Shown here: piece after piece, positions 32,802 through 45,000 of the stretch | Position numbering within the stretch: position 1 is the first letter of the stretch | Layout: every line of letters starts with the position of its first letter | Assembly: GCF_901709675.1 (NCBI RefSeq) | Contig: NC_051108.1 | Span: 3,756,631 to 3,820,630, forward strand | Length of the DNA stretch: 64,000 nt | From: Syngnathus acus | Lineage: Eukaryota > Chordata > Actinopteri > Syngnathiformes > Syngnathidae | Direction: 5' to 3' | The notes under the pieces: model-generated | Told to the model about the DNA's origin: nothing | Seen by the model: only the letters and a program-made list of their open reading frames with translations | Databases searched by the model: none | Position numbers and translations under genes: made by a program

Positions 32802-33827
32802 GTTTCACTATCAGCAAAAAGTGGGCACCGGGAATAAAATAATAATAATAATAAAATAAATAAATATGTATGATTATTGGGGAATTTTCTACAGATCTGA
32901 ATGAAGGGGGTGAGAGGGAACATTTGACATTATGCAATCACACTCGAGAGATGGTGCACACAGTCCTGGAATTAGTCTCCGATTTATTTATTCATTTCCT
33001 TCAAAGAAGCAATTTAACGCATGACATAATCCATCTTTGTGATGTCGCTGCTGTGCCTTCTCCACTGGGTGACACGAGCTGCATATTTGGGCCTCAGATA
33101 AACACTCACACCCCGAAATACTGGATCATTGTGGAGTGAGGGGGTGTTTTGCCAATGCTAAACTTTGCGATCTCTTTTAATCTGCAGCTTTATAATGGCC
33201 ATTTTATAGACACATATTTTATACGTCCATGACCCATGTGTGTGGAAAAATATAGCTGCCTTTGAATCTCTTTGGATGAAATCTTCCTGTGTGGGTGCTC
33301 AACCAGCACTGATCCGCTGGCCTCGGTAATGCCAGACGGACAAATCGGGCAGCCAAAATCTGTGTTTGGAGGCAGGTCCTGCTGTCTTTGGGTCTGCGAG
33401 TTGACTGGGAATGGGCCAAGAGGAGAATTAATTTGGGAGGAGATAAACTTGTGGTGCACAGGGAGTGGAAGGAGAGTCTGGGTTCACGTAGATTGTAACG
33501 TACTGGCGAGCCAAACATCTGCAGGGTGTTTCATGAATAAAATCACAAATTTGTACACAAAATTCCCCCTCAGCTCGGTGACGGAAATCCTGTTCTTAGA
33601 AATAGGATTATGCCAGTCTGATATGAAAAGTACTAATTTCAGTCAGGGTAGCATGAAACAACTTGCCAACGAGAACAACGTGAAATATTTGCTATATTTG
33701 TTATAATAATCATGAGGGAAATTATAATAAGCCACAACTTTTTCCACAGCTTCAACCCCTGCGGCTTAAATAATGATTATTTACTGGTCTTTCCCAATCC
33801 TCTGCTAAAAATTGTAACTTTTTTATT
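32802..33827. other. Unassigned sequence with overlapping open frames
   Basis: An (AAT)n run lies near 32837. 33272-33706 (+) and 33219-33518 (-) are open in overlapping frames. None gives a recognisable protein. Confidence 0.35.
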
Positions 33828-34138
33828 TACCGTATTTTCCACACTATAAGGCGCACCTAAAAACCTCCAATTTTCTCAAAAGCCGACAGTGCGCCTTATA
33901 ATCAGGTGCACCTTATATATGGACCAATATTGAGCCACTACGGCAGGAGTGTCCAAAGCCCGGCCCGCGGGCCAACTGTATATATCTTATATATGGACAA
34001 AGTTTTAAAATGGGCCATTCATTGAAGGTGCGCCTTATAATCCGGTGCGCCTTATATATGGGCAAAGTTTTAAAATGGGCCATTCATTGAAGGTGCGCCT
34101 TATAATCCGGTGCGCTTTATAGTGCGAAAAATACGGTA
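33828..34138 (-). mobile_element. TA-MITE copy, hAT-fossil variant with internal duplication
   Basis: TACCGTATTTTCCACAC to GTGCGAAAAATACGGTA, 311 bp. The block GGCCATTCATTGAAGGTGCG with its flanks is present twice in tandem (around 33988-34050 and 34051-34113). It contains AGTGTCCAAAGCCCGGCCCG, the fossil hAT end. Confidence 0.9.
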
Positions 34139-35580
34139 CATGCAGACTTTGACTGTCCCCTCCGAATATACCGTACAGGTAACCTGATTGAACATGAACA
34201 CTTAAAAGGAATAATTCACTGACAATGCAGGCCATGTGAGCTTCTTGAACATCGTAAAGAAAAAAATGGAGCCAGTATTCTTTGCCAATAACTATCACAG
34301 CTATAATTATTTACACTAATACCTGACACAGCACTTCTTTGATCAATTTTTTTTTTCCTGTCTCTGCTTAGCCACAGTGCTTGCTCTCGATTATTGAAAT
34401 CAATTTGTTTGTTACTTGAATAAGCACCGGTAAGGGATTGGGGCAATTAGTCTGGCTTGAGAACTGAGCTTTCAAGTCAGTGTATAAGCCTATGAAAACA
34501 ATGGCCATGAAAAAAAAAACAAATTAAAAAAAGAAGGACGAAAATAAAAACGAAAAACTCTTAACAGCCGCAAGTTTGGTCTAAACATTCTGCTTGTTAA
34601 TGGCTAAATTAAATGTTTGTGCTTTTCAAGCTCCCTGGGCCTGCTCGTCTGCTAAAGCCTATATCAAGTCACCGTTCCGCTGCTTGAATGACCCAATTAC
34701 AGTGAGAGAGTGTCTTGTGAATTACCTCCAGCATCTTCAGGGAGGGCAGAACCAGTTTTTAAAGTGTGTGGGTTTGGCGAGAAGCCTCTGTACTTTTGAG
34801 ACTCATTATTTTCTCCCTGATGGTCTCATTTTTACTACTTTACTCAACAGGAACATGCTTTATAGGCATCATTGCTCTTCATTAGTCACATTTATTTTTT
34901 TATTTTTATGTAGAATTGAAAATGTATGTTTTCTACGAGTAAATGTAATGATTTGAAAATAACCTTTGATTTATTATTTCTTGACGAAGTCATCAATAAG
35001 TTGATGAGCCTTGTTTGATGTGTAGCGCAATTAAGAGTTGTTAGGCACATCATTTCAAAACAATCCAAAACATCAAACAGTTATTTTTCCCAAGCTTTGG
35101 TGATGGGTATTTTTGGTAAAATGATTTGATGTAATAATAGCGATGACATCAATGCACTAATTATGCTATTCGTTTTCCATTTGACGTTCATTTGTTTCTG
35201 GCTTAATTCAACCTCAAACACCAGTCGGAATGCGGGTCAATGAACAGAGACTATTAATAACGTCGACTCTTTTCTTCCTGCCCCTAGGAAAGTAAAAGTA
35301 GACGCTTTGCAGTTTTGGAACAGCTTGTCTTTAATTAAATCTTTGATGAATAGGCAGGTTGTTCACTGCTGCAGACTTTTATGAAAACCTTCACAGTACA
35401 GCCTTTTTTTCCCTGCAGAATAGTAAACTCAGCTGTGTAATGTAAGCAACAGGAAAGTTTCCCCTCCCCATCTTCCTGTGCAGCAAATTTCTAATAAGAC
35501 AGAGCCTACCACCTTTTTGAACAATTTTTAAAACCATTGGGGCTGAAGACATTCATAATTCTCAGTTTGCACAAAGTAAC
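34139..35580. other. Unique sequence, no gene
   Basis: No coding exon, RNA or clear repeat recognised apart from A-rich runs near 34508. Confidence 0.4.
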
Positions 35581-35603
35581 TACCGTATTTTCCGCACTAT
35601 AAG
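35581..35603 (+). mobile_element. Solo TA-MITE terminus
   Basis: TACCGTATTTTCCGCACTAT followed by AAG, then unrelated sequence. Only one terminal repeat survives. Confidence 0.75.
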
Positions 35604-37316
35604 TCTTCAGCTTACTTAATTTTTCCAGGAATTTCTTTCAACATCTCCCCCAAAAGGAACATATAATTCTTTATCCAATTTATTTTTAGAATTTTGGGGG
35701 GGTGTCCATGTCACTGCTCAGTTTTTTTTTGGTGACTCCACAAACAGAACCTACAATATTTACAAATCACAGCACTTCACAGCAATTCACTGCATGGTGC
35801 ACGGACATAATCCTGATTTGTGGAGACGTCTGACACTGATTTAACAGGCAAGCTGGTGAAGTGTGGAATACTCAGGTGGCACGGCTTCTCTAATTTTTCT
35901 ATTTCTGTTTGACTCCCCTTGCACCGTTGGTTGCAGTTCGCCAAGCTGACAGTTTTTGCAATGAATACTTTAAGAGGATCCTCTGTGGTGCATGATGGAT
36001 TGGGTCTGCAGAAAATGCTTAACATTCTGCGCTGAACCCAAAGGCGTAGAACCAAACCTAGTAAAGGACCCCCCCATATACACGCTAGTGTATCCTGAAG
36101 TTGTTGTACTATGAATTGTGTCACTTTGACGCCCTGGCTAAAGTTTTCCTTTTAATATTTTTTCTTGCGTTCGCTTCCTTTTTCAAGTTATTTCTATTGC
36201 AGTAAGCAACTGCTGACAAAGGAAATGCTCTGTTCATTTCCCTAAAAACAATCTTTCTCTTGCGGGAAATCTCCTGTGGGATTGGAAGGATCGACAAGCA
36301 ATCAGTTGACTCAGGTGCTTTAATTTAGTTTAAATTACTGAACTCTTACTGAAGTTACTGAACTGCGCTGCGGTTAATATTAGCTGGAAAGCATTTGAGG
36401 AACGAAAGCCTGTTAATCCTGATTCTTTAATTTGGCTGTCACCCGTGATATTGCGTCATTAATCGACGAAAAATACATCACACCTTTTCATCAGTCGGAC
36501 ATAAACCCTCAGAGAAATATCCCTTGGAAACAATACATCAAGTGACCAGCTATAAAATTTTGTCTGGACTTTACATCTGAGATATTTTGCGAGAGCCCAT
36601 CATCCAAAAATGAGCCTCACAAGAGCAGACAGATTGGATACAGCATGAGCGGAGGAATTAGCAATTCACAGCAACCCCAAGCCCTCGAGTCATGTTTTTT
36701 CTTGATACAAGAGTGCCTGGAAATGCTTCTGTCAAAATACATGTTCGCTTCTTTGTCATACTGTGCGCTGACTGTTTCTTACAACCCATCGCAGCTGCAG
36801 AAGCATTTCGTTTAGGTACAGAGAAATCTCAACACATCGACAAAATTCTGAAAACATCTAGTTTAAAGACGATAGCATCGACTTGAGATACACAAAATAA
36901 AGATAGCGAGATGCGAACAAGACATCATCTCCACACGTTTGTATTTTAAATTATTTTGGCTTTACCCACTAAAATATTTCACAGAAGATAGGTCAACATT
37001 TCTTTTTTTTTTTTAATCAATGATATAATTAAATAGTAATTTAAAGATACAGATCATGCCAAATATTGATTTGATGCATAATTCATTAACAGATTGGATA
37101 ACAAACTAATGAAAATAAAAATAATGGTAATTTATTTCTGGATTTCACTGTCACCATCATGGAACTTTGTTTAAAAGGTGCAAGTAAGATTTTAAATAAC
37201 ATTTACAAAGCGGCCGTATTCGTATGCTGTCCGGACAGCCCGACTTCAACTATGTGAACCACTGTACACACATACAATTACAAGGACATCATTGATGATG
37301 TCGTAGGCAAGCAATC

Positions 37317-37330
37317 ATTGCCATGGCAAC
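37317..37330. promoter_or_regulatory. RFX-like X-box, first of a pair
   Basis: ATTGCCATGGCAAC is a near-perfect palindrome fitting the RFX X-box (GTNRCC-RGYAAC). Confidence 0.45.
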
Positions 37331-37398
37331 AACAGAGACACCATTGTCAATATTGAAGGTGACACCATATCATAAAACACTGTAATCAGCAATTCATT

Positions 37399-37412
37399 GT
37401 TGCCATGGCAAT
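37399..37412. promoter_or_regulatory. RFX-like X-box, second of a pair
   Basis: GTTGCCATGGCAAT is the exact reverse complement of the site at 37317-37330, with start positions 82 bp apart. A paired arrangement is more suggestive of a regulatory element than one site alone, but no target gene is visible. Confidence 0.45.
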
Positions 37413-38292
37413 CTTTTCTTCTCAAAAGTTGACAAACCATCAACATGGAAAAGTTGAGTGGTATTTTTTTTTTAACACTTGTAAATTGGATTCATAAGCC
37501 TTCCCAACTCGCTAATGTATTCCAGAATTAAACGCTATGCTAGTTCGTGTTGATTTGAAGGTAAAGGCTTGTCAAGAATATTTTTTGTCAGTATTTTAAA
37601 AGCTGCTTTACCTGCAGCTTCTGCAGACATCAAAAATCCTCTCTCTGCTTTTTTTTTTTTTACTGATGTCTTTCATAGCTTTTCTCTCCCCTAAACCACT
37701 GAGGATCCCTTCAATCAGACAATGAAGGAGAACCACATCTTTAAAGCCCAGACCTGAAGGGATTTTGTCTGTATAAAATCTTGCTGGACTGGGCTTAGGC
37801 CCTGATAACTTCCCTTTCACTTTTTTACTTAGACTGACTTGGTAATCCCCAAATATATTAAATAAAGAAGAAAGCATGCTTTATTTTGAGAACAACAATA
37901 AGATCAAAATCCACGGATAGCCAGGGTAGCGTAGTTTTTGGGTGAATTTTGTAATAACTCCATGACATATTTCTTTCTGAAGCTCAACCAGCCACACAGC
38001 TGTGTGGTTTGATAAAATACTTGGCAGAACCCTGAATTTGACCTTTTCCAAGAGTACTTAACACAACAGCGCTATGAATAACCCACCACTCGTCACTAGG
38101 CAACCTCTTCTGATGCGATCCAATGTCTGCACATTGAGTTTTACTCCGACATTGAGGTGCAGGAAGATATGCGAGTGTAATTGTGCATGTGTGTGTTTAT
38201 GCGGGTCATGTGTGTTGTGTCCGCATAAGCTTGAAGTAAGTTTATATTGTGTGCTTATGTAAACTCTGATTGGATTAGTTTCTTTTCATATG

Positions 38293-38538
38293 TACCGTAT
38301 TTTCCGCACTGTAAGGCGCACCGGATTATAAGGCGCACCTTCAATGAATGGCCCATTTTAAAACTTTGTCCATATATAAGATATATACATTTAGCCCGCG
38401 GGCCGGACTTTGGACACGCCTGCTGTAGTGGCTCAATATTGGTCCATATATAAGGCGCACCTGATTATAAGGCGCATTGTCGGCTTTTGAGATAATTGGA
38501 GGTTTTTCGGTGCGCCTTATAGTGCGGAAAATACGGTA
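38293..38538 (+). mobile_element. TA-MITE copy, hAT-fossil variant
   Basis: TACCGTATTTTCCGCAC to GTGCGGAAAATACGGTA, 246 bp, the same length as the copy at 31379 and near-identical in layout. Confidence 0.9.
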
Positions 38539-40225
38539 CATAAAATTTTCTTTCCCTCTTTCGTGCTTCTCTCTATGGATCATAATGCTGGTTTGGTATT
38601 CAAGTTTAAGCATGGTATGCACAAGATATTGATATTTGAGTGAAATGGGTTGCTATGATGCAACTGTTTTCTCATTTTGTGTGCTTTAGGTTTTATTTCC
38701 ATCTTTATTTTATTTGTTTGTATAATACAGAAGAAGGTGGGGATGTTTACAGTATGTGCTAGCATTTACGGGGATACAGATCAATAACGCTTTGTAATCT
38801 TTGGCTTAAACAATTGCAAGCTTGAGGTCGCAGCAGTATTTCTCCAGCGTGGGATGTGCCGTGGCATAAAGACACGACACAAAATGAGAGTGATGAACTG
38901 CGCTTGACTCTGCTAGCCATGAGTGTGACATGTCCTGCTAAGGAATCGTTTGTCTTGCAGAAGGTGTGTGGTAATGAATCCGCTCTAAGGCTCAGATGTA
39001 TTTTACAACTATTCAAGAAAACATCAGTACGGCTCTTATATGGAGTGGTAGTAATTGAAAATTCTTGTAAGGAGAATGGATTAATATGGTATTAAAAAAA
39101 TTCAGGGGAATCGGGAGGTGAAGAGGATAAATCGAGTGGATGTCATAAATAGTCGTAGAGAGAAGCAGAGGTCGAGAAGCTACTTTAAGAACCCGACATT
39201 CTGTTTAGTATGTAGAAATTGTTTATTGAGGATGTCGTTTGAGTAATTTAGCAAAACATATTGACTATTCTGCTCGCTAACTTCAGTTCTACACCATTTC
39301 AAAGGAACACGTACATCTCCGCCATTATTCGGAGTAACAGGAAAGTCAATTAAAAAAAATAAAATCAGTCCTGTGTCTCTGAATACTTTTTTTTTAACCC
39401 AATTTATCTCAGTGATCTGATGCAAATTTCTGCCTCTAATTTTATTTGAACACATTCGTTTTTTATTTTCTCCTCTGGTGCAGAAATACTAAAATGTGCT
39501 TCTCCAATATGAACACTCCTTCAGTAGAATGATTAATCAGTGAGCCGCAACTTCCTTTTGGCACTTCACCTTGCTCAATGACTTGCTGACCTACATTGCC
39601 AAAGTCAAAACATACAATCTCCGACTCGTACATTTGTGTTGCTTCGCGACTAGTGCCGCTGTTAACGTTTTAGAGAATCTGTGTACTTCATGTGAAAAAT
39701 GGTCCCGCCTTTAGCTTTTTTTGCCTCTCGTTCTGGGGAGACGCTCTTGAAGGGCACTGGCTTACAGGAAGGGGTGACAGTCAATTTGTGGTGTAGCTGG
39801 CACAATCATCAGCCTACATAAATCATATCAGCACAACCTGGCCCCAAGGCACCCACTGAGGTGACACTTCCGTGGCTCGACTCCAAAACGCTACCTGCCA
39901 ATCAAGCGAGACTGACAGATAGCAGAGAGCGGTTACTCATAACTGTCACTCAGACAAGCCGGCATCTGGGGGTCTATTTTAAGCGTAATGATTTACAAAT
40001 GACATGCATAAACCTTTAATCGGACCAATGGATGATCGGTCTAACAATGACAGAGCCAATCATCATGGATTTCCATGAGGTTGAGATAAAATTCAGCAGT
40101 TCATTAGAAACAACTACACAAAAATGTAAACTATTCATCTCATTCCATAAATACTAATATTGGTATTGATACGCTCACATCAATCTCCTCACCGGGACTT
40201 TTTGAGGGTGATCCATCGTTTAGAT
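38539..40225. other. Unique sequence, no gene
   Basis: No coding exon or clear repeat recognised. Confidence 0.4.
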
Positions 40226-40476
40226 TACCGTGATTATCGGACTATAACTGAACCCGAATATAAACCGCACCAGATAAAATTTGGGGTTTTGTTTATATAT
40301 AAGCCGCACTGGACTATAAGATGGAGGTGTTTTAATGTTTAATTTCCAGAATATGCACAAATCATACAATATCATAAAAATCATGAAATATTTATAGATA
40401 AGACACACTGGACTATAAACTACAGGGTACAAATCTTGTGCAAAAAGTAGCGGCTTATAGTCCGGAAAATACGGTA
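40226..40476 (+). mobile_element. Second-family MITE ('TATAAGCCGCAC')
   Basis: TACCGTGATTATCGGAC to GTCCGGAAAATACGGTA, 251 bp. Subterminal ATAAACCGCACC and ATATAAGCCGCACTGG, with interior TTTAATTTCCAGAATATGCA. It is related to the elements at 17384, 53240 and 56506. Confidence 0.8.
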
Positions 40477-41883
40477 ACTCTCACAAAAAACAAAGCACAT
40501 TAAGATATGATGGTGGTTTGCGCTTTTGAGGCCCATGTTCCCCAAATTCCAAAGGGTAAAACCTCAGGGGTGTTTGACTCACTGTTCCACTGTATGAATT
40601 TGTTCTACAAAATGTATACAAGGACCAGAGAGAAATACCGTGGTCCGTCATGTCAGATTTATGATGCCGCCAAGTGTGTTGTTGTCAAGAGCATAGTTGA
40701 AATGAATACAATGCATTATTTATTGTCAAGCAAGAAGATGGTTATCACATGGAATGCCTCCACCAAGAAGTGTAAATTAGGATGTTGCATGAAATGGAAT
40801 AACTTTCTGCTTTTTAATGGTACATACATGCGACATGATTATGCTGAATAACAGTCAGCAGAACTATTATGCCAATCCATGTGCCACTTAAAGCGATTGC
40901 TGTTTTTTTTTTAGATTGGACAAATTGCTATTTTCTCCATCGCTTTGTCAATGTGTATTTTTAGATTGAAAAAAAAACTAAGATGGTCAGATGGTAAACA
41001 ACCTGCATGCTCGGCTCCGTTCATGGCAGTTGTTGAAAATGAGGAAAGTACAACAATGCGGGAAGCAATTTGCATAATATCAGGCTGTAATGTGCTGAAG
41101 GAACATGTATGTTGCTGAATGTGTATCAATACAAGTATGTATGGAAAGAAAATCTTGGATTTTCCATTGTAAGATATGAAATATTTATTTTCTCCTACTG
41201 ATAAAGCCTTTTGTCAACCTTATCATGTTGCATATGTACATAACGGGTAGTATAGTTCTCCAAGGTTAAATAGTAATAAATATTTTCCTACACTTCTATC
41301 AAAAAAAAAAAAAAAAGGGTTCACAGAAAATGATTAGTGCCACTCTTTCCAGACATCTGCCAAAGAATAAACACAATTAGCATGGCAAATATTGGCATGA
41401 CAAAGGCTGTTTGGACGTTTTGGATGAATATCAGCTGGTGACCTTGTGAATAAACAAGAGGGTGGTCTGCTAGCTCTCATTATAAATATCAACTCATCTC
41501 TCTTTCAATTTCATCATACCATCTCGCTCCTGTGGGTAAGATATGAGAAGCAGCATGGAGTTAATACCGATTCATTATATGTCTATAATTGAATATTTCT
41601 CATGTCAGATGAAGATGTGAAAATACTATTACAAGTGCTCTTTCTCTAACTAGAACTCATTTTCTGAATACAAGTGAGCATTCAATAGAATTGAATTCCA
41701 GACTGAGTTGGGAATAGTATCTTTCAATTTAATCTGGGTTTGAATCTCAATTCAGTTCTCAACTCACCGATAGCTTTGTTCATTTGTTAAAATGAGTGGC
41801 TGCTTTAGAATAAGATTAGAGAGTTATTGTTTCTTAAAGAAGAGCTGTCTTCTTACAAAAAATAGTCATCCATTTTAGTTGAT
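40477..41883. other. Unique sequence, no gene
   Basis: An open frame at 40507-40851 has no recognisable domain. A 15-A run lies near 41301. Confidence 0.4.
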
Positions 41884-42055
41884 TACCGTATTTTCCGCAC
41901 TATAAGGCGCACCGGATCATAAGGCGCACCTTCAATGAATGGCCCATTTTAAAACTTTGTCCATATATAAGGCGCACCTGATTATAAGGCGCACTGTCGG
42001 CTTTTGAGAAAATTGGAGGTTTTTAGGTGCGCCTTATAGTGCGGAAAATACGGTA
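41884..42055 (+). mobile_element. TA-MITE copy, compact 172-bp form
   Basis: TACCGTATTTTCCGCAC to GTGCGGAAAATACGGTA. It has only the TTCAATGAATGGCCC block and the GTCGGCTTTTGAG block, with none of the three internal inserts. It is the best candidate for the core structure of the family. Confidence 0.9.
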
Positions 42056-45000
42056 AAACAAACTATGTGACGTGTCCTCAAGACATTCTCTCAACCAGCC
42101 ATGTTGTATTTTCACCACCACTTCTGTTGCATAATTGACAGTGGACAAATGATAGCCTCATCAGAATCCATTCATCAGAAAATAATAAACTAGACCAGAC
42201 AACAGACTTCACTAATATGGAAATCTTTGATTTATGTGCCTGTACTCAGCGAATTAATATGATTATAGTCATTAAATTTACACGATAATGACTTATGGAA
42301 ATGTCAGCTCATGAATGCTTCAGCAGACTGCCAGTTAAAGATCATTTATAATCAGCTGCTCGGTGTGAAGCTAGGACACATTTATAGCACCGCACATTAC
42401 CGTATCAGATGGCTAATATTTGGCATGCAGCACAGAAGCGACAGAAGCTCGATTATATTGACATTAATATTGACATGAATAATTTGACGACAAAACCTTG
42501 GGCTTGAAAAACATGGCCGGTGTAATTAAACTGGACACATATGCACACATACACAGCAGATTCAAACGGTGAACCTCAGAACGTGATAACCACTTGTACA
42601 CCATGCCGCATAATAAAATGATCAAATTCATGTGCACAGAAACTTCATTCTCCGTGGCTTTGAATGTTTCACGTGTATCGAGTACTTCTACATAACAGGG
42701 CATCGGTGCTCAGCCTTGGGAAATAAAAGCTTTGCATGGAACCAAGCATGCACAAGAATAGACAAGTTCCATCAAGGAAAAAAATAATCACTTTTAACAG
42801 AAAAGTGCAGCTTGCCATGGTGTCAGTCTGTATACGAAAACAACTTCATTAGTTTTGGAGATTAGGAGATTGCATTGGGGGTACAATGTGTTTTATTACA
42901 ATAGAAGACAGATGACAGTCCTATTTCCTTTGAGACTTTTTTGTTCAGGGTCCTTCATTATATTAAACCAAATCAATTATCTGGAAGGCAGAACGCTGTA
43001 ATAGGAAGCTGGGTGTTTTTTTTTTTTTTTTAAACAGACGGGGCTCACTGTTCAAATGAAAACATGCAGCCGGAGATTGCAATGATGAGGGCATTGAAAT
43101 TCTTCTAATTGAGACATACAACATTATGATTGCACGCTGATTGAGTATAATTAGCCATGGTTCTTAGATTTTTTTTTTCCTCGCTCACTCCTTTTTAATT
43201 AAACTACTTTTTTTTTTAGTCTGAGTGGATTAACATTATGCAATGATTTTTTGCTAAGTGATTAGCAGGGTCAGACACAAGATTATCGAAAAAATGTCCG
43301 AGCATGCAGCTGTTGCCAATACTTTACAAATACATTGTTAATATTTTTATTTCATGCTGAACTAGCCCAAAATAAGCAAACAAAGCTGTTCTTCCCAAAT
43401 AATTCCCAATTTAATGTGATCATCAATAAGATTAACTGTCAAAAACAGTTTATTATTCCTTCTGCCTTGTTGAATGGATATTCCAAACTTGTTAAATTAC
43501 TGAATGTCAATCCATTCCACCTTGTAGTGTCTTAATACTCTTCCTCGAATGCAGCATGCCTGCGGCGTATAGTATATTAAAGCCACTCTCTTCTTGTGTC
43601 TCTGTGGGTGTGAGGTCTTGTCCTTGCAGAGCAGAGTGCACTCCATCCCTGACAAGAGCTCTGCCTTTATCACCTGATGCTGTGAGAGCCAAATGAGGGT
43701 TTGGCCATGTTCGGTCATTTATCATCTGCGATCAGCAAGCAGCCACAAGGGCCAAGAAGACCTTGGATGCATGCACACGCTTTTTCCTCCTTCCATTTGT
43801 TTTGGTTTTTTCCCCCATCCTATCTGGACGGCTTTAGTGATGCAGGCCTCTTATATTCTCTCCAGCGACAACAACTATCAAGGTGTTATTCATGTCCTCA
43901 CTTTATATATCTCCCTACTTGAAAAATGACGACGATGAGGGATGTAGCAAATATTAGCATGTAATCATCTGGGTTGTTTTATTTTTGTATTCTGGCTTCT
44001 ACTCCGCCTTACAATCCTGAGACATGGTTGCACTTGATAATAAATTGCAAAATTAGCATAGAACATAAGGCTGACAGACTCAATTTTAAAATTTAATTGA
44101 TTTAGTACCTGCATTAGCATTTAATAACTACGAGATGACAGAGAGAAATTTAGAGGATGCTAAACAGTAATTAACGCACCTCCAGAGGGCAGCATTTGTT
44201 TTGCACAGCCGGAAGAAATTATTATTTTTTTCTCAAATGTTCTGAAAATGATGGTGTTTGCCTCATATAGTCCATCCAACTGTTTTTGCAACACAGAGTT
44301 TTGTTTGGATTCAGGCTTAGATCTTTGTTGGTTACACTTTGGACTTTGTGAAGTCAGTTGTGTCAAGATAAGCAGCTCTGAAAAATAAAAGATGGCTGTA
44401 CTGTGAAATATTCAGGACTATTAAATAAAAAGTGTAGAAGCTGTAAAAAATATGAAGAAAGATTTATTAATGATCAGATTATCTGAGTTGTTGCTGTGCA
44501 CTTTTTGCTTTGTATCTTGAGCTCTGTGTGCACAAATGCTTCCTTATTCCCCTTTTTTTTTTTCTTTTTTCAATTTCCAGAGACAACAGGAACAATTACA
44601 CCTGCTGGGTTCTATTTAGGGAACCTGGTGGGGGAGGCAAAAGGAATAAAAAGAGAGAGCTAAAACATGGGTAGTAGTCCCAAGCAAAAAAGAGGGGGGG
44701 AACAAAAACAAAAAAAAAACCTGTGTGTTGCCTGGAAATCATTATTCGTACTCTGAGCGAAACAGGATAACTTCACACACACATTTACGAAATAATTAAT
44801 TCTCTCAGCTTTCTGGCTTTTTATATATCTACACCCAAACACGGTTTTGTGTTTCTTTGTTTCCTCAGTTAAGCATAATAATGCAAAACCTTGGTGGAAT
44901 TTTGTGCGCTAGTACCGTAAGTCCTTTTCTGGTTAACTTTGATTCCAGTTGAAAGTTAATTTCATATATTTTGCTTTTATTTTTCTGACCTCATGCCTAA

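Larger units (their letters stand above)
35604..38292. other. AT-rich unique sequence, no gene
   Basis: No gene recognised. The paired RFX-like sites at 37317 and 37399 are the only structured feature. Confidence 0.4.

Noticed and set aside
35777-36124. 115-residue minus-strand frame
   Set aside because: I considered a LINE fragment but found no motif that I can name.
40507-40851. 114-residue open frame
   Set aside because: There is no recognisable domain and no splice or promoter context. The length is compatible with chance in this much sequence.
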